Shown here one piece after another: positions 16,992 through 26,949 of a stretch of DNA of 54,054 nt. The DNA lies in NCBI RefSeq assembly GCF_006385675.1, contig NZ_VFRR01000022.1, forward strand, positions 1 to 54,054, in the 5' to 3' direction. The stretch's first letter is position 1. Each line of letters starts with the position of its first letter. This DNA is from Maribrevibacterium harenarium (GTDB taxonomy: Bacteria > Pseudomonadota > Gammaproteobacteria > Pseudomonadales > Marinomonadaceae). The notes below the pieces were generated by a model that saw only the letters and a list, made by a program, of their open reading frames with translations, did no database searches and had not been told where the DNA came from. A program made the position numbers and the translations under genes.

Positions 16992-17813
16992 ATGAGTTTA
17001 CGCATTGCCTTTATTGGCGTCGGTAACATGGCTTCTGCAATCATTGGCGGTTTAATTGCTAGTGGTTACGATGCGGGCAAGATTTGTGGTACGTCTTTGG
17101 ATGTCACTACCCACAAAGCATTGGAAGACAAGTTCGGTATGCGGATGTATGCGGACAACAGTTCTGCTGTTGCCAATGCCGATGTGGTGTTCTTAAGTGT
17201 AAAACCACAGCAAATGGGTGCTGTTATTGCAGACTTTGTCGAAAACGTGCGAGAAGATCAGCTCTTTATCTCCGTAGCGGCAGGTATTGAAGTCGGTTCA
17301 TTGGAGAAATGGTTGCAGAAGCCAGTTTCTGTGGTGCGTTGCATGCCTAATACGCCCGCATTGGTTGGCTGCGGCATGACGGGCTTGATTGCCAATGACA
17401 ACACTACTGCTGAACAACGACAGTGGGTGTCGAACGTATTTGACTCTTTTGGTGCCCATGTTTGGGTCTCTGAGGAACAACAGATGCATACGGTTACGGC
17501 GTTGTCCGGCAGTGCGCCAGCTTACTTTTTTCGGTTTATAGAAGCGATGATAGAAGCCGGTAAGGCGCAAGGGTTAGACGCAGAATCCTGTCGCAAACTC
17601 GCCACCTACTCTATGTTAGGCGCTGCTAAAATGGCTACCGAGCTAGAGGAAGATATTGCGCAGCTGCGTATTAATATTACCTCGCCAAAAGGAACGACGG
17701 AGCAAGCCTTGATTGCCTTAGAAGAGAAGGGGATTGACGCTATGGTGCGTAGCGCCGTAGATGCTTGTGCCCGTCGCTCCCAAGAACTGGCGCAAGAGTT
17801 CGCCGCTAACTAA
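16992..17813 (+). CDS. proC: Pyrroline-5-carboxylate reductase
   Basis: A 273-aa NAD(P)H-dependent reductase for the last step of proline synthesis. It has the N-terminal dinucleotide site IAFIGVGNMASAIIGGL, VRCMPNTPALVGCGMTGL, and the C-terminal dimer/active-site segment ALSGSAPAYFFRFIEAM and ITSPKGTTEQAL. It lies in the yggS-proC-yggT cluster. Confidence 0.97.
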   Translation: MSLRIAFIGVGNMASAIIGGLIASGYDAGKICGTSLDVTTHKALEDKFGMRMYADNSSAVANADVVFLSVKPQQMGAVIADFVENVREDQLFISVAAGIEVGSLEKWLQKPVSVVRCMPNTPALVGCGMTGLIANDNTTAEQRQWVSNVFDSFGAHVWVSEEQQMHTVTALSGSAPAYFFRFIEAMIEAGKAQGLDAESCRKLATYSMLGAAKMATELEEDIAQLRINITSPKGTTEQALIALEEKGIDAMVRSAVDACARRSQELAQEFAAN

Positions 17814-17831
17814 TCACAAAGGACGAATCCA

Positions 17832-18380
17832 ATGGGTATGATGGGTGATCCATTACTATTGATTGTTAAAACTTTGGGCAATCTGTACTTGTTTATCGTG
17901 TTATTGCGGCTGGTGCTGCAACTTACACGGGCAGATTTTTATAACCCAATCAGCCAAGCGGTAGTAAAGGCAACCAGCCCACTACTGATGCCAATCCGCA
18001 AGGTGATTCCGTCAATTGGACGCGTAGATACCGCGTCAGTGGTGCTGGCGCTGCTCGTTCAGGCGGTCATTATGCTGCTGATTTTCACCATCGCTGGTGT
18101 GATGGTATCGCCGCTGCATTATGTGATTTATGCTGTCGCTGGCGTCTTGTACCACCTGTTGGATTTGTACTTTTGGGCGCTATTAATTACCGTCATTCTG
18201 AGCTGGGTTGCGCCGACCACGAATCACCCAGGAGCCATGTTGGTGGCGCAAATTTGTGAACCCCTATATCGCCTTTGTCGCCGGTTTATACCGTCCTTGG
18301 GCGGCTTAGATCTATCACCGATCTTTCTGTTTTTAGCAATATCGGTGTTAAAACAGTTTTTAGCGCCATTTACTATTTAG
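17832..18380 (+). CDS. yggT: YggT family inner-membrane protein
   Basis: A 182-aa protein with two YggT repeats (about residues 8-90 and 105-180), each with two hydrophobic helices and the repeated motif RLVLQLTRADFYNPISQ / LSWVAPTTNHPGA. Family members affect K+ or osmotic homeostasis or membrane organisation; the mechanism is unclear. AAAGGACG precedes the ATG. Confidence 0.92.
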   Translation: MGMMGDPLLLIVKTLGNLYLFIVLLRLVLQLTRADFYNPISQAVVKATSPLLMPIRKVIPSIGRVDTASVVLALLVQAVIMLLIFTIAGVMVSPLHYVIYAVAGVLYHLLDLYFWALLITVILSWVAPTTNHPGAMLVAQICEPLYRLCRRFIPSLGGLDLSPIFLFLAISVLKQFLAPFTI

Positions 18381-18463
18381 GTGAGATTATACAGGGTATT
18401 GGTTTCGCTCATTTGAGGCGTGATCTATATTCCTATATTATGCGCTGCCTAATGCCAATCTAG

Positions 18464-19003
<540 letters not shown>

Positions 19004-19040
19004 ACTGTCGGAAGATGGCATTGCCATCATGTTTATTTAG

Positions 19041-19301
<261 letters not shown>

Positions 19302-19312
19302 GTTCGTTATAT

Positions 19313-19337
19313 CGCGCCATCCTCTCTGGCTGGCGCG
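19313..19337. other. Hairpin between convergent yfhL and K+ channel genes
   Basis: CGCGCCA (19313-19319) pairs with TGGCGCG (19331-19337) with an 11-base loop. There is no T-run, so intrinsic termination is doubtful; it may protect the 3' end of yfhL mRNA. Confidence 0.4.
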
Positions 19338-19374
19338 ACTCACTCTATTAATATCTTGTCTATCTTTTGCCCCA

Positions 19375-20469
19375 TCAGAATAGCGCGCGAATCTCCTCTG
19401 GGGGAGGCAGTTGTTGCCCTGCGCCGATCAATATAATCAAAGCTCTCACTTCTACCAGTTCGAAGGTGTCGGGATGGGTAACAATGCGTCCTTCGGGATT
19501 TTCATAACCTAGCGCTGTACCAATACCCTTCTGTATCAGGGTGGTAACAATATCTGCCCATTTTATCCCAGATAGGCTGATATTTAGGCGTATTGTGTGG
19601 TCACCTTGGTAGCGAAATAGATCTTCCAAGATCTGCTCTGTTCCTGGGGCGGTGAGTGATCGAACCAGCATTTCTGGGTAAACGCGCACAGGTCGAATTA
19701 CTGCCTTGGCTCCCATTTGGCGCAGACGCTCTCGGTTGCGATCGTCGACAGCTTCCGTCAGTATCATAGCATCGGTGCCGATTTGTTTGATGCGATAAAG
19801 AGCATCAAACACCAAGCTGTCGCTGTGTGCGTCTTGGCTATCGGGCGCTAATAATATGATGTATTTCGCTTTATCTACTCCGGCGGTTTCAAGCATACCG
19901 GGTGTGGTGGCGTCGCCAGTGTGGTGGACGACTCCTTGGGCGCGGATGTTTTCCGGCAGACCATCGGGAAAGCTTGGCGTGAGAATTTGAATCGGAACGT
20001 CTTTTAGCTCTGGGGTATTACAGACCTGGCTAATTAACAGCTCTAGATAACGCCCAGTATTGTTTGCTGGGGTATTAATAATGAGAAGATGATCTTGCAT
20101 GTCACTCCACTCCGTTCGGCCTTTGATGCGCATATCACGACGCACCAAACGTAATTCCACATAGTCACTGGCAATTTGCGCCAATAAGGTGATACCTAGT
20201 CCGTAAATCAATACAATGGTGGCAAATTGTCCCCAAAACGTCCCTGCAGAAAGATCACCGTACCCTGTAGTCGATGCGGACGTCATGGTGAGCCAAAAAG
20301 CGGACCACCAATCCAAGTCTTCGAACCAAATCATGGCGCTACTGTGGGCTAGCACCACGGCAGCTAGCATCAAAAAGCGGCGTTGTAAGTCCTTCACCGC
20401 ATGCAAGTGTACTCGTTTACGAAAAGTATGACGGGTACGTTTCTTGCGAAATAGGGCTCCTAAAACCAT
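19375..20469 (-). CDS. kch: Two-transmembrane potassium channel with RCK/TrkA-N domains
   Basis: A 364-aa protein: TM1 at about residues 31-48, a pore helix and K+ selectivity filter TTGYGD at residues 67-72, TM2 at about 79-100, then two cytosolic Rossmann-like regions. The first contains LLIINTPANNTGRYLEL and GDATTPGMLETAGVDKAKYIILL. The frame is open for another 89 codons upstream, but that stretch lies inside trmL on another frame and reads as noise. ATG 20469 follows the trmL stop by 7 bases, so the two form an operon. The RCK glycine-rich loop is not canonical, so the ligand is uncertain. Confidence 0.88.
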   Translation of the reverse strand: MVLGALFRKKRTRHTFRKRVHLHAVKDLQRRFLMLAAVVLAHSSAMIWFEDLDWWSAFWLTMTSASTTGYGDLSAGTFWGQFATIVLIYGLGITLLAQIASDYVELRLVRRDMRIKGRTEWSDMQDHLLIINTPANNTGRYLELLISQVCNTPELKDVPIQILTPSFPDGLPENIRAQGVVHHTGDATTPGMLETAGVDKAKYIILLAPDSQDAHSDSLVFDALYRIKQIGTDAMILTEAVDDRNRERLRQMGAKAVIRPVRVYPEMLVRSLTAPGTEQILEDLFRYQGDHTIRLNISLSGIKWADIVTTLIQKGIGTALGYENPEGRIVTHPDTFELVEVRALIILIGAGQQLPPPEEIRALF

Positions 20470-20476
20470 GGTGGAT

Positions 20477-20950
20477 TCACTCTTCAACTTCCCTGATGGC
20501 GTAGCCAAGCTGGCGCCAAGATTCGTACACCATAACGGCGACAGTATTTGATAAATTGAGACTACGGGAGCCTGGCTGCATCGGTAAACGCAAACGCTGT
20601 GGAAGGGGTAGCGCTTCGATAAACGCATTAGGTAAGCCGCGGGTCTCGGGACCGAATACCAATACATCGTTGGCATTAAATTCGGCTTCGCTGTGAGTAC
20701 GGCTACCTTTCGTAGTAAGAGCGTAGACAGTGCCAATGTCTGTGCTGGCGACGAAGGCTTCCCAACTAGCGTGGCGTTTTACCTTGGCAAATTCATGATA
20801 GTCCAATCCCGCCCGACGTAGCTTTTTATCTTCGAGATCGAAGCCAAGCGGTTCGATAAGGTGTAGCTGATAACCTGTATTGGCACACAAGCGAATGACA
20901 TTGCCGGTATTGGGTGGAATTTCCGGTTGATATAAAACGATATGCAGCAT
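20477..20950 (-). CDS. trmL: tRNA (cytidine/uridine-34-2'-O)-methyltransferase
   Basis: A 157-aa SPOUT methyltransferase: [21 protein letters not shown] at the start, [10 protein letters not shown], and the C-terminal trefoil-knot motif [14 protein letters not shown]. It 2'-O-methylates the wobble base of tRNA-Leu isoacceptors. I chose ATG 20950, preceded by GGAGATCACAGAACC, over an in-frame start 14 codons upstream. Confidence 0.96.
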   Translation of the reverse strand: MLHIVLYQPEIPPNTGNVIRLCANTGYQLHLIEPLGFDLEDKKLRRAGLDYHEFAKVKRHASWEAFVASTDIGTVYALTTKGSRTHSEAEFNANDVLVFGPETRGLPNAFIEALPLPQRLRLPMQPGSRSLNLSNTVAVMVYESWRQLGYAIREVEE

Positions 20951-21032
20951 GGTTCTGTGATCTCCAAATATGCCGTTATGATACCAGAGCACAGCGGATA
21001 ACTAAGTTATTGTTAAAAAAATTAAAAAACAG

Positions 21033-21060
21033 TTGACGCTTAAAAGGGGTTGTTTATAAT
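21033..21060 (+). promoter_or_regulatory. Sigma70 promoter of the tRNA-Phe genes
   Basis: TTGACG (21033-21038), a 16-base spacer, then a consensus TATAAT (21055-21060). A GC-rich discriminator (ACGCCGC) precedes the tRNA start at 21072, as expected of a strong, growth-controlled stable-RNA promoter. Confidence 0.85.
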
Positions 21061-21071
21061 ACGCCGCACTT

Positions 21072-21147
21072 GCCCGGATAGCTCAGTCGGTAGAGCAGAG
21101 GATTGAAAATCCTCGTGTCGGTGGTTCGATTCCGCCTCCGGGCACCA
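21072..21147 (+). tRNA. tRNA-Phe (GAA), copy 1
   Basis: 76 bases, complete cloverleaf: acceptor GCCCGGA paired with TCCGGGC, anticodon loop TTGAAAA giving anticodon GAA, T-loop GGTTCGATTCC, and encoded CCA. A strong promoter lies just upstream. Confidence 0.98.
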
Positions 21148-21152
21148 TTAAG

Positions 21153-21175
21153 CCAGCACAAACGCTGGTTTTTTT
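21153..21175 (+). terminator. Terminator-like hairpin between the two tRNA-Phe genes
   Basis: CCAGC/GCTGG stem with a 6-base loop and seven T residues, 5 bases after the first tRNA's CCA and 23 bases before the second tRNA. Confidence 0.75.
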
Positions 21176-21198
21176 GTACCCCAGTTTATTTCTTATTT

Positions 21199-21274
21199 GC
21201 CCGGATAGCTCAGTCGGTAGAGCAGAGGATTGAAAATCCTCGTGTCGGTGGTTCGATTCCGCCTCCGGGCACCA
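21199..21274 (+). tRNA. tRNA-Phe (GAA), copy 2
   Basis: Identical to copy 1 over all 76 bases including CCA. It begins only 51 bases after the first copy ends, with a terminator-like hairpin in between. No second consensus promoter is visible in the spacer. Confidence 0.98.
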
Positions 21275-21378
21275 TTTCTAGATATTCCAGACAGTTCACT
21301 TCGTTATTAGAGATAGCAACGCCCCTGAAATAAAACTATCCAGAGGCGCACCCTATTATGGGTTTTATTAATCTTCGG

Positions 21379-22659
21379 TTAACGATCTAACGCCTTTGCC
21401 GTGGCGCCGCCAGCAACTGAGTATTGCATCGAAACTTTGCGGGTTTTTTGGAACTCCTCTAGGCTCTGGCCTCGCATGCTGGCGTAGACTTCGGGGTTCG
21501 TCCAGCCGACCACAGGCGCCATTTTCTCTAATACAAAGAAGGTCACACCGTAATGAATCATCTCGATCCATTTGCGTTGCCGTACCATATCTTGCTCGGT
21601 CTGCGTTAGCTGATATTCCTGCATCAGGTTGTCGAGGTCATCGATGAAGCGCGCTCGGTGCTCAGGTACGATGACTTGATGTAAAAAGTGATTTAGACGG
21701 TAAGCTTTTTGGCTCTTTTCTAAGGTAAATGGATGAGTGCCTTCCAGATTTTGTGCCCCATCAAGTTCATAGTGAATATGTTGGCGGTAGCGGTCGATAT
21801 CTTCGGGCGTGGCAGGGGCTCCAGTATCTTCGTAGATAACGGTTGCTATGTTCGTCATGGAAGGCGCGTAGGTAGAGCGATGCACACAGTTTACCTGGTC
21901 TGACAAAGCGCCCCTCATTATTAGCCACATAATGACTTCGGCACCTTCCATACCCCCAAGCTCGGCGTATTCTGCGAGGCGCATTTGGGTGAGCTTTTCG
22001 GGGTTTGATTCCAGCAAATCTAAAAACTCCTCATCCCACGCTTCATTCAAAAAGCCGCAACGTTCACCATGCACCTGATGTGACAAACCACCGGTTGCCA
22101 CAATGGCAACATTTAAATCTTCAGGGAAGCTTTCTATCGCTTTGCGTAGTGATTTACCTAACTTGTAACAGCGTTTGGCATTGGGGATAGGAAGTTGCAG
22201 TACTCCGACTTGTAATGGCACAACTGTGCCTGACCATCCTAGGTTGGCATCATCGGCAATCATAGACAGTGGTGAGAAAAAGCCATGATCCAATGGCTTC
22301 TTCTGGAAAAAAGAAATATCAAACTCATCAGCGACCAGAGCGTGGCCGATATGTTGGGATAACGCCACATGGCCTTTGGCGGCGGGGTAGTCCCTAGCGC
22401 CGCCCCCTTCATCAGCGGTGACATATGCATCGTCGAACCCTAACGTGAACGGGGAGTAATGATCAAAAAAGAACGAGGTGATGTGATCATTGAAAATCAT
22501 AAAAAGTGTATCGATCTTATTCGTCTTCACCCAATTCTGGATATGACTGAATCCCTCAAAAATAGGTGCCCAAGCAGGGTCATTGTGCTTGTTTGTGTCT
22601 TTTGCAAAAGCAATCGTCGGTGAGTGAGAGGCGCCGATGCCGCCGATGATTTTGGCCAT
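21379..22659 (-). CDS. galA: Gallate/protocatechuate 4,5-type extradiol dioxygenase (LigB-LigA fusion)
   Basis: A 426-aa fusion. Residues 1-~280 are a LigB-type catalytic domain with iron-ligand histidines His12 (GASHSP) and His59 (FNDH), the third ligand likely the Glu in GGMEGAEV, and a catalytic His in GGLSHQVHGE. Residues ~300-400 are a LigA-like alpha domain (YRLNHFLHQVIVPEHRARFIDD). This beta-alpha order and length match gallate dioxygenases such as GalA of Pseudomonas putida and DesB, which open the ring of gallate; protocatechuate is an alternative substrate. No downstream gal/lig genes are adjacent. A LysR gene is divergent with a symmetric site between them. Confidence 0.88.
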   Translation of the reverse strand: MAKIIGGIGASHSPTIAFAKDTNKHNDPAWAPIFEGFSHIQNWVKTNKIDTLFMIFNDHITSFFFDHYSPFTLGFDDAYVTADEGGGARDYPAAKGHVALSQHIGHALVADEFDISFFQKKPLDHGFFSPLSMIADDANLGWSGTVVPLQVGVLQLPIPNAKRCYKLGKSLRKAIESFPEDLNVAIVATGGLSHQVHGERCGFLNEAWDEEFLDLLESNPEKLTQMRLAEYAELGGMEGAEVIMWLIMRGALSDQVNCVHRSTYAPSMTNIATVIYEDTGAPATPEDIDRYRQHIHYELDGAQNLEGTHPFTLEKSQKAYRLNHFLHQVIVPEHRARFIDDLDNLMQEYQLTQTEQDMVRQRKWIEMIHYGVTFFVLEKMAPVVGWTNPEVYASMRGQSLEEFQKTRKVSMQYSVAGGATAKALDR

Positions 22660-22708
22660 GATATTCTCCAGTTTTTGTTGTGATTTTAAGCCTAGAGCCT
22701 TTTAAATA

Positions 22709-22745
22709 TGGAAACAATTGTCTAAATTTGAATGATTCGTTTCCA
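22709..22745. promoter_or_regulatory. Candidate LysR operator between galA and its divergent regulator
   Basis: TGGAAAC (22709-22715) and GTTTCCA (22739-22745) are perfect reverse complements 23 bases apart, in the 108-base divergent gap. An AT-rich core (ATTGTCTAAATTTGAATGAT) between them has partial symmetry. Position and symmetry suit a LysR-type activator; binding is inferred. Confidence 0.5.
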
Positions 22746-22767
22746 ATTTTTGACTTTAGGGGATGTG

Positions 22768-23679
22768 ATGTGGAATCTAGATGATTTGCCGATTTTTCTT
22801 GCGGTGGTTGAACATAACGGCGTCACGGCTGCTGCGGTGGCGTTAGGGTTATCAAAATCAACGGTCAGTAAAGCATTGCAGCGCCTTGAAGATGCTATGT
22901 CATTGCGACTGATGGAGCGCAATTCGCGCAATATTCGTTTAACTACAGAAGGAGAAGTTTTCTATCGCCAAGGGCTTGCCATTATGGAGCAGGTGCAGGC
23001 AGCCAATCACTTGATGGGGGGCTTATCCTCTTCACCTGTAGGGCCGCTAACCGTTGCGTTACCGATCGCTTTCGCGCGGGAATATGTGGCGCCTCGATTG
23101 CCTCAATTTCATCAACGCTACCCTAAAGTGGACCTAGAGATCATCATGACGAGTCAATCGGTCGATATTATTCGCGATCAAATCGATCTAGCGGTCGTGG
23201 TTGGCGGGCTCGTGAACTCTGAGCTTATTGCTCGTACCCTTATCCAGAGTCAGCTCATTTGGGTTAGCTCCCCAAGTTATGTTGCTACTCATGAGTTTAA
23301 ACCCACCACAGAATCGCTAAAAAGTCATATTCAGGTAATCGAAAGTCGCTACAGTGCCCGTCAGTTTCCTTTGCGTATTGAAGAAAAGAAACAAAGCATC
23401 GACTTGATCACCGGAGTGGTTCGTATCAATGATCCGATCGCGGTACGCGAAGCCGTGTTGAATGGCGCGGGAGTGGCTCCACTACCGCACCACTACTGCC
23501 AAAGGCTACTTAATAGTGGGGAGTTAGTGCAGGTGTATGATCAGATTGAGTGCGCTGCTAATGCAGCAACTTTGTCTGTGGTTTATCCAAGTCGTCGCTT
23601 TATGTCAAACAAGGCGCGTGCTTTCTTAGACTTTTTAATTGAAATAGCGGAAAGTATCCCAAGTAGATGTCTATACTAG
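22768..23679 (+). CDS. LysR-family regulator, likely of the dioxygenase gene
   Basis: A 303-aa LysR protein: helix-turn-helix NGVTAAAVALGLSKSTVSKALQRLE near residues 17-41, and a C-terminal effector domain with PLTVALPIAFAREYVAPRLPQF. I chose ATG 22768, preceded by TTAGGGGATGTG, over an earlier ATG at 22732 that lies inside the candidate operator. The divergent arrangement with galA is the classic layout of a LysR activator of aromatic degradation, so control of galA is the natural hypothesis. Confidence 0.92.
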   Translation: MWNLDDLPIFLAVVEHNGVTAAAVALGLSKSTVSKALQRLEDAMSLRLMERNSRNIRLTTEGEVFYRQGLAIMEQVQAANHLMGGLSSSPVGPLTVALPIAFAREYVAPRLPQFHQRYPKVDLEIIMTSQSVDIIRDQIDLAVVVGGLVNSELIARTLIQSQLIWVSSPSYVATHEFKPTTESLKSHIQVIESRYSARQFPLRIEEKKQSIDLITGVVRINDPIAVREAVLNGAGVAPLPHHYCQRLLNSGELVQVYDQIECAANAATLSVVYPSRRFMSNKARAFLDFLIEIAESIPSRCLY

Positions 23680-23754
23680 CTTTTCTAGCAGTTGATACCG
23701 TTTTCGCTTTTGAGGCATTCACCACAGTCTGGTTTGCCTACAGGATATAAACAC

Positions 23755-26700
23755 ATGACAGGCGCGCTTAGAGTTGTTTCACTTACGGCGTTATCTTATC
23801 TAATTGCTGGCTTACTTGGTCAGTTATTCGCTATGCCACCTGGCTACGCCACTATTATTTGGCCTGCATCGGGTATTGCGCTCGGGGCTGCCATCGCATT
23901 TGGTCCAGTCGCTATCTATGGGGTGTTGATCGGTTCGTTTCTTACCAATGTGCTAATCAGCTATTTGAATTATGCACAATGGGTCGTCACGGTCCCCTTG
24001 TTGATCGCCTGTGGTAGCGCGCTGCAAACTTTAGTGAGTTATTGGCTAATCAAACGCGTAATTGGCCCTGCCGTGCAGTTTTTTCAATTACGTCATGTGG
24101 TGTGGTTTGTTGTTCTTGGCGGCCCTGTTGGGTGCTTGATTAGTGCCAGCTTTGGTACCTTAGTGTTACACCAATTCGGTTTGCTGCAATCCCATGATTG
24201 GCTATTAAACTGGATGAGCTGGTGGATCGGCGATACGGTTGGCGTGCTGGTAGTAGTGCCGTGGTTGGCGGTGTTATTTCCAAAACAGTTCGATGTGTAC
24301 TTCGACCATCCCAAGCGTGTCGTTAGCGCACTGTTCTTTGTTGCTTTTGCTACCGTGATTTTATCTGCTCTAGTCGCCAAGTTTGAGCACAATAAACAGC
24401 AGCAAGCATTTCAAGATAACGCTCAGCTGATGTTTAACTCTATGAGTGAGCGGATCAAAAATTCGGTTGATATTTTGTATGGTGTCAAAGGACTAATTCG
24501 CGGTAGCAGTCAGGTGACCGTGGAGGATTTTTACGCCTATGCCGAAAGTGTCATGGTCCGTGACCGAGCCATACAAGCATTGTCACTAAACTATGTGGTG
24601 AGTGGTAACGAGCTGGAAAAGTTCCAAAAAGATATGACGGAGTTATACGGTGGTCGGGAGTTTGTCGCGGTAGAGCGTAATCTTGATGGCCAATTAAGTC
24701 CCGTCACGCCACGCGAGCGTCATATCCTAGTTGGGATGATTTATCCTTACGCTAACAATGAGCGAGCTATTGGTTACGATGTATATTCACAGCGGGATCG
24801 CCGCCACACGTTAAATGAAGCCATTCGCTTAAATGCAGCGACGCCAACACCGGTGATAGATCTAGTACAAGGAAATAAGGGGATCCTGTTATTTTTGCCG
24901 GTATATCGTGATGGAAAACTACTGGCAATGGCCACCGGCATGTTTGATATCGATGTCATGACCGCGAGTACCTTGTCCCAAGGGGTGAGTGAAAATACCC
25001 AGATTTATCTAGTGGATCGACGTACTGACAATGCCCCCTATATTCTCGCCGCTAGTCATAATGCCCACATGAGCATCGCTCAATTGCTTGAAGTGATTGA
25101 GAACGATGTATCTAAAGTGTCCTTATATCGGAAATTAATCCCAGTTGGCGCATCGTCCTGGGAGCTGGTACACATAGCGCCGAATTACTTTGTGGATCAA
25201 CCATGGTCGACTCAATTCACAGTGGCTGGCGGGATGTTCTTATCCGGTCTGCTAGGTTGGGTATTCATTCTAGTATTTAGTCATACGGCACAAATCGAGC
25301 AGCAAGTGGTGGCGCGGACCAGAGCATTGTCATTTGCCAATCGCTCGCTAAGGGAATCAGAAGGACGGCTAAAAACTGCTATCGCTGAGGCAGAAGAGGC
25401 GAATATGGCGAAGAGTCGCTTCTTAGCCAATATGAGTCATGAAATTCGTACCCCCCTAAATGGCTTGTTAGGCAGCTTGCTATTGTTGCAAGAAAAATCA
25501 TTATCCAGCGAACAACAAAGTTTAGTCGCGATGGCGCAACAAAGCGGTGATAGTTTGCTGGATCTGATTAACGATATTTTAGACCTTTCCAAAATCGAAG
25601 CGGGTGAGCTGCAACTGGAGCCGCATCACTTCCTTATACAAGATTTATTGGAAGATGTGGCCACCTTAATGCGTCCTAGAGCCCTAGATAAACGTATCGG
25701 CTTGGTGGCACCTAGCACCATGTTGCCGGAAGTGCAGGTGTGGGGTGACCGGCTGCGCATCCGCCAAATTCTGGTGAATTTGATTGGCAATGCCATCAAA
25801 TTCACCTCGGAAGGACAGGTAAATGTTTCAACCGAATATGAAATGGTCACAAATGACGCCATACAGCTACGAGTTGTGATACAAGACACCGGTATCGGTA
25901 TTAGTGAAGAAGCCCAGAAGCGTTTGTTCCAGCGTTTTAAGCAAGCCGACGGATCGACTACTCGACAATATGGTGGAACTGGTTTGGGGCTGGCAATCAG
26001 CAAAGAGCTAGCGGAGGCCATGGGTGGTTCAATCGGTTTTGAAAGTGAGCAAAATGTCGGCTCACGATTCTGGTTTGCCATTACGTTGGACTGTCAGCCT
26101 GCACCAAAATTACTGATCTCGGAAGAGGTGAATAAGCATGGTGCGATTTTGTTATCAGGGTTAGGGATGGATGAACCCTATGTTTGTGCGATTCTGAGAG
26201 GGTTATCTATTCCCAATCGAATCATGAATACGCTCGGGGATGCAATTGATGCCAATAATGAGCATCACACTCCGGTGCTTATTCTTGAAGCTGGTTATTT
26301 AACTGATAGCCAGCTGCAAGCATTATCGACTTACCGTGGCGGCATTGTGTTGGTGGTTGAGCGAGCAATAGATCTGAAAAGATTCAGTGGTTTTGCCTTC
26401 TCTGTTGTGTACCGGCCTGTACATCGACGTGCTTTGCTCGAGGCTCTAAACGATGCCTCCATGAGACGTTTTGGTGTAATTGAAGCAGCGGACGAAGTAG
26501 TCGAGCAGGAGTTGAAATTTATGGGGCGAGTGTTGTTGGTGGAAGACAATGCGACGAATCAATTAGTGGCAAAAGGCGTACTTAGCCTGTTGGGTGTGGA
26601 AGTGGATGTTGCTGCTAATGGCCAAGAGGCATTGGATAAGGTGCAACACAGTGCCTATGATCTAATCTTTATGGACTGTCAGATGCCCATCATGGATGGT

Positions 26701-26916
26701 TATGAAGCCACTAAACGCATCCGCCAACTATCGGCAGAAAGTCTCACGCCGGCAAATGTTCCTATCGTGGCGTTAAGCGCCAATGCCATGAAGGGGGATG
26801 ATACAGCCTGTATCGCAGTCGGCATGAATGATCATGTGGCAAAACCTATTTCTAAACCACGTCTAGAGCAAGTGCTCAGAAAGTGGTTGTTCAACAGTAG
26901 CAATACCAAAAAATAA
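23755..26916 (+). CDS. Hybrid sensor histidine kinase with MASE1 and CHASE domains
   Basis: A 1053-aa kinase. Residues ~1-210 are a multi-spanning MASE1 membrane domain (MPPGYATIIWPASGIALG). Next comes a CHASE extracytoplasmic domain (~220-420, with RAIGYDVYSQRDRRHTLNEA), another membrane helix and a short coiled coil. HisKA carries the phospho-acceptor His562 in ANMSHEIRTPLNG, followed by HATPase with DTGIGI and GGTGLGLAIS, a degenerate receiver-like segment, and a C-terminal receiver with phospho-acceptor Asp974 (FMDCQMPIMDG). The His-Asp pair needs an Hpt carrier; one is encoded next, 33 bases downstream. I chose ATG 23755 (AGGAT upstream) over TTG 23692. CHASE domains sense small extracellular ligands. 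Confidence 0.93.
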   Translation: MTGALRVVSLTALSYLIAGLLGQLFAMPPGYATIIWPASGIALGAAIAFGPVAIYGVLIGSFLTNVLISYLNYAQWVVTVPLLIACGSALQTLVSYWLIKRVIGPAVQFFQLRHVVWFVVLGGPVGCLISASFGTLVLHQFGLLQSHDWLLNWMSWWIGDTVGVLVVVPWLAVLFPKQFDVYFDHPKRVVSALFFVAFATVILSALVAKFEHNKQQQAFQDNAQLMFNSMSERIKNSVDILYGVKGLIRGSSQVTVEDFYAYAESVMVRDRAIQALSLNYVVSGNELEKFQKDMTELYGGREFVAVERNLDGQLSPVTPRERHILVGMIYPYANNERAIGYDVYSQRDRRHTLNEAIRLNAATPTPVIDLVQGNKGILLFLPVYRDGKLLAMATGMFDIDVMTASTLSQGVSENTQIYLVDRRTDNAPYILAASHNAHMSIAQLLEVIENDVSKVSLYRKLIPVGASSWELVHIAPNYFVDQPWSTQFTVAGGMFLSGLLGWVFILVFSHTAQIEQQVVARTRALSFANRSLRESEGRLKTAIAEAEEANMAKSRFLANMSHEIRTPLNGLLGSLLLLQEKSLSSEQQSLVAMAQQSGDSLLDLINDILDLSKIEAGELQLEPHHFLIQDLLEDVATLMRPRALDKRIGLVAPSTMLPEVQVWGDRLRIRQILVNLIGNAIKFTSEGQVNVSTEYEMVTNDAIQLRVVIQDTGIGISEEAQKRLFQRFKQADGSTTRQYGGTGLGLAISKELAEAMGGSIGFESEQNVGSRFWFAITLDCQPAPKLLISEEVNKHGAILLSGLGMDEPYVCAILRGLSIPNRIMNTLGDAIDANNEHHTPVLILEAGYLTDSQLQALSTYRGGIVLVVERAIDLKRFSGFAFSVVYRPVHRRALLEALNDASMRRFGVIEAADEVVEQELKFMGRVLLVEDNATNQLVAKGVLSLLGVEVDVAANGQEALDKVQHSAYDLIFMDCQMPIMDGYEATKRIRQLSAESLTPANVPIVALSANAMKGDDTACIAVGMNDHVAKPISKPRLEQVLRKWLFNSSNTKK

Positions 26917-26949
26917 CTTAAGCAAAAAGCAGGGATATGGGAGGGATAA

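Noticed and set aside
20470..20736. 89-codon N-terminal extension of the K+ channel
   Set aside because: It overlaps trmL in another frame, reads as compositional noise, and ATG 20469 is the natural start after the trmL stop.
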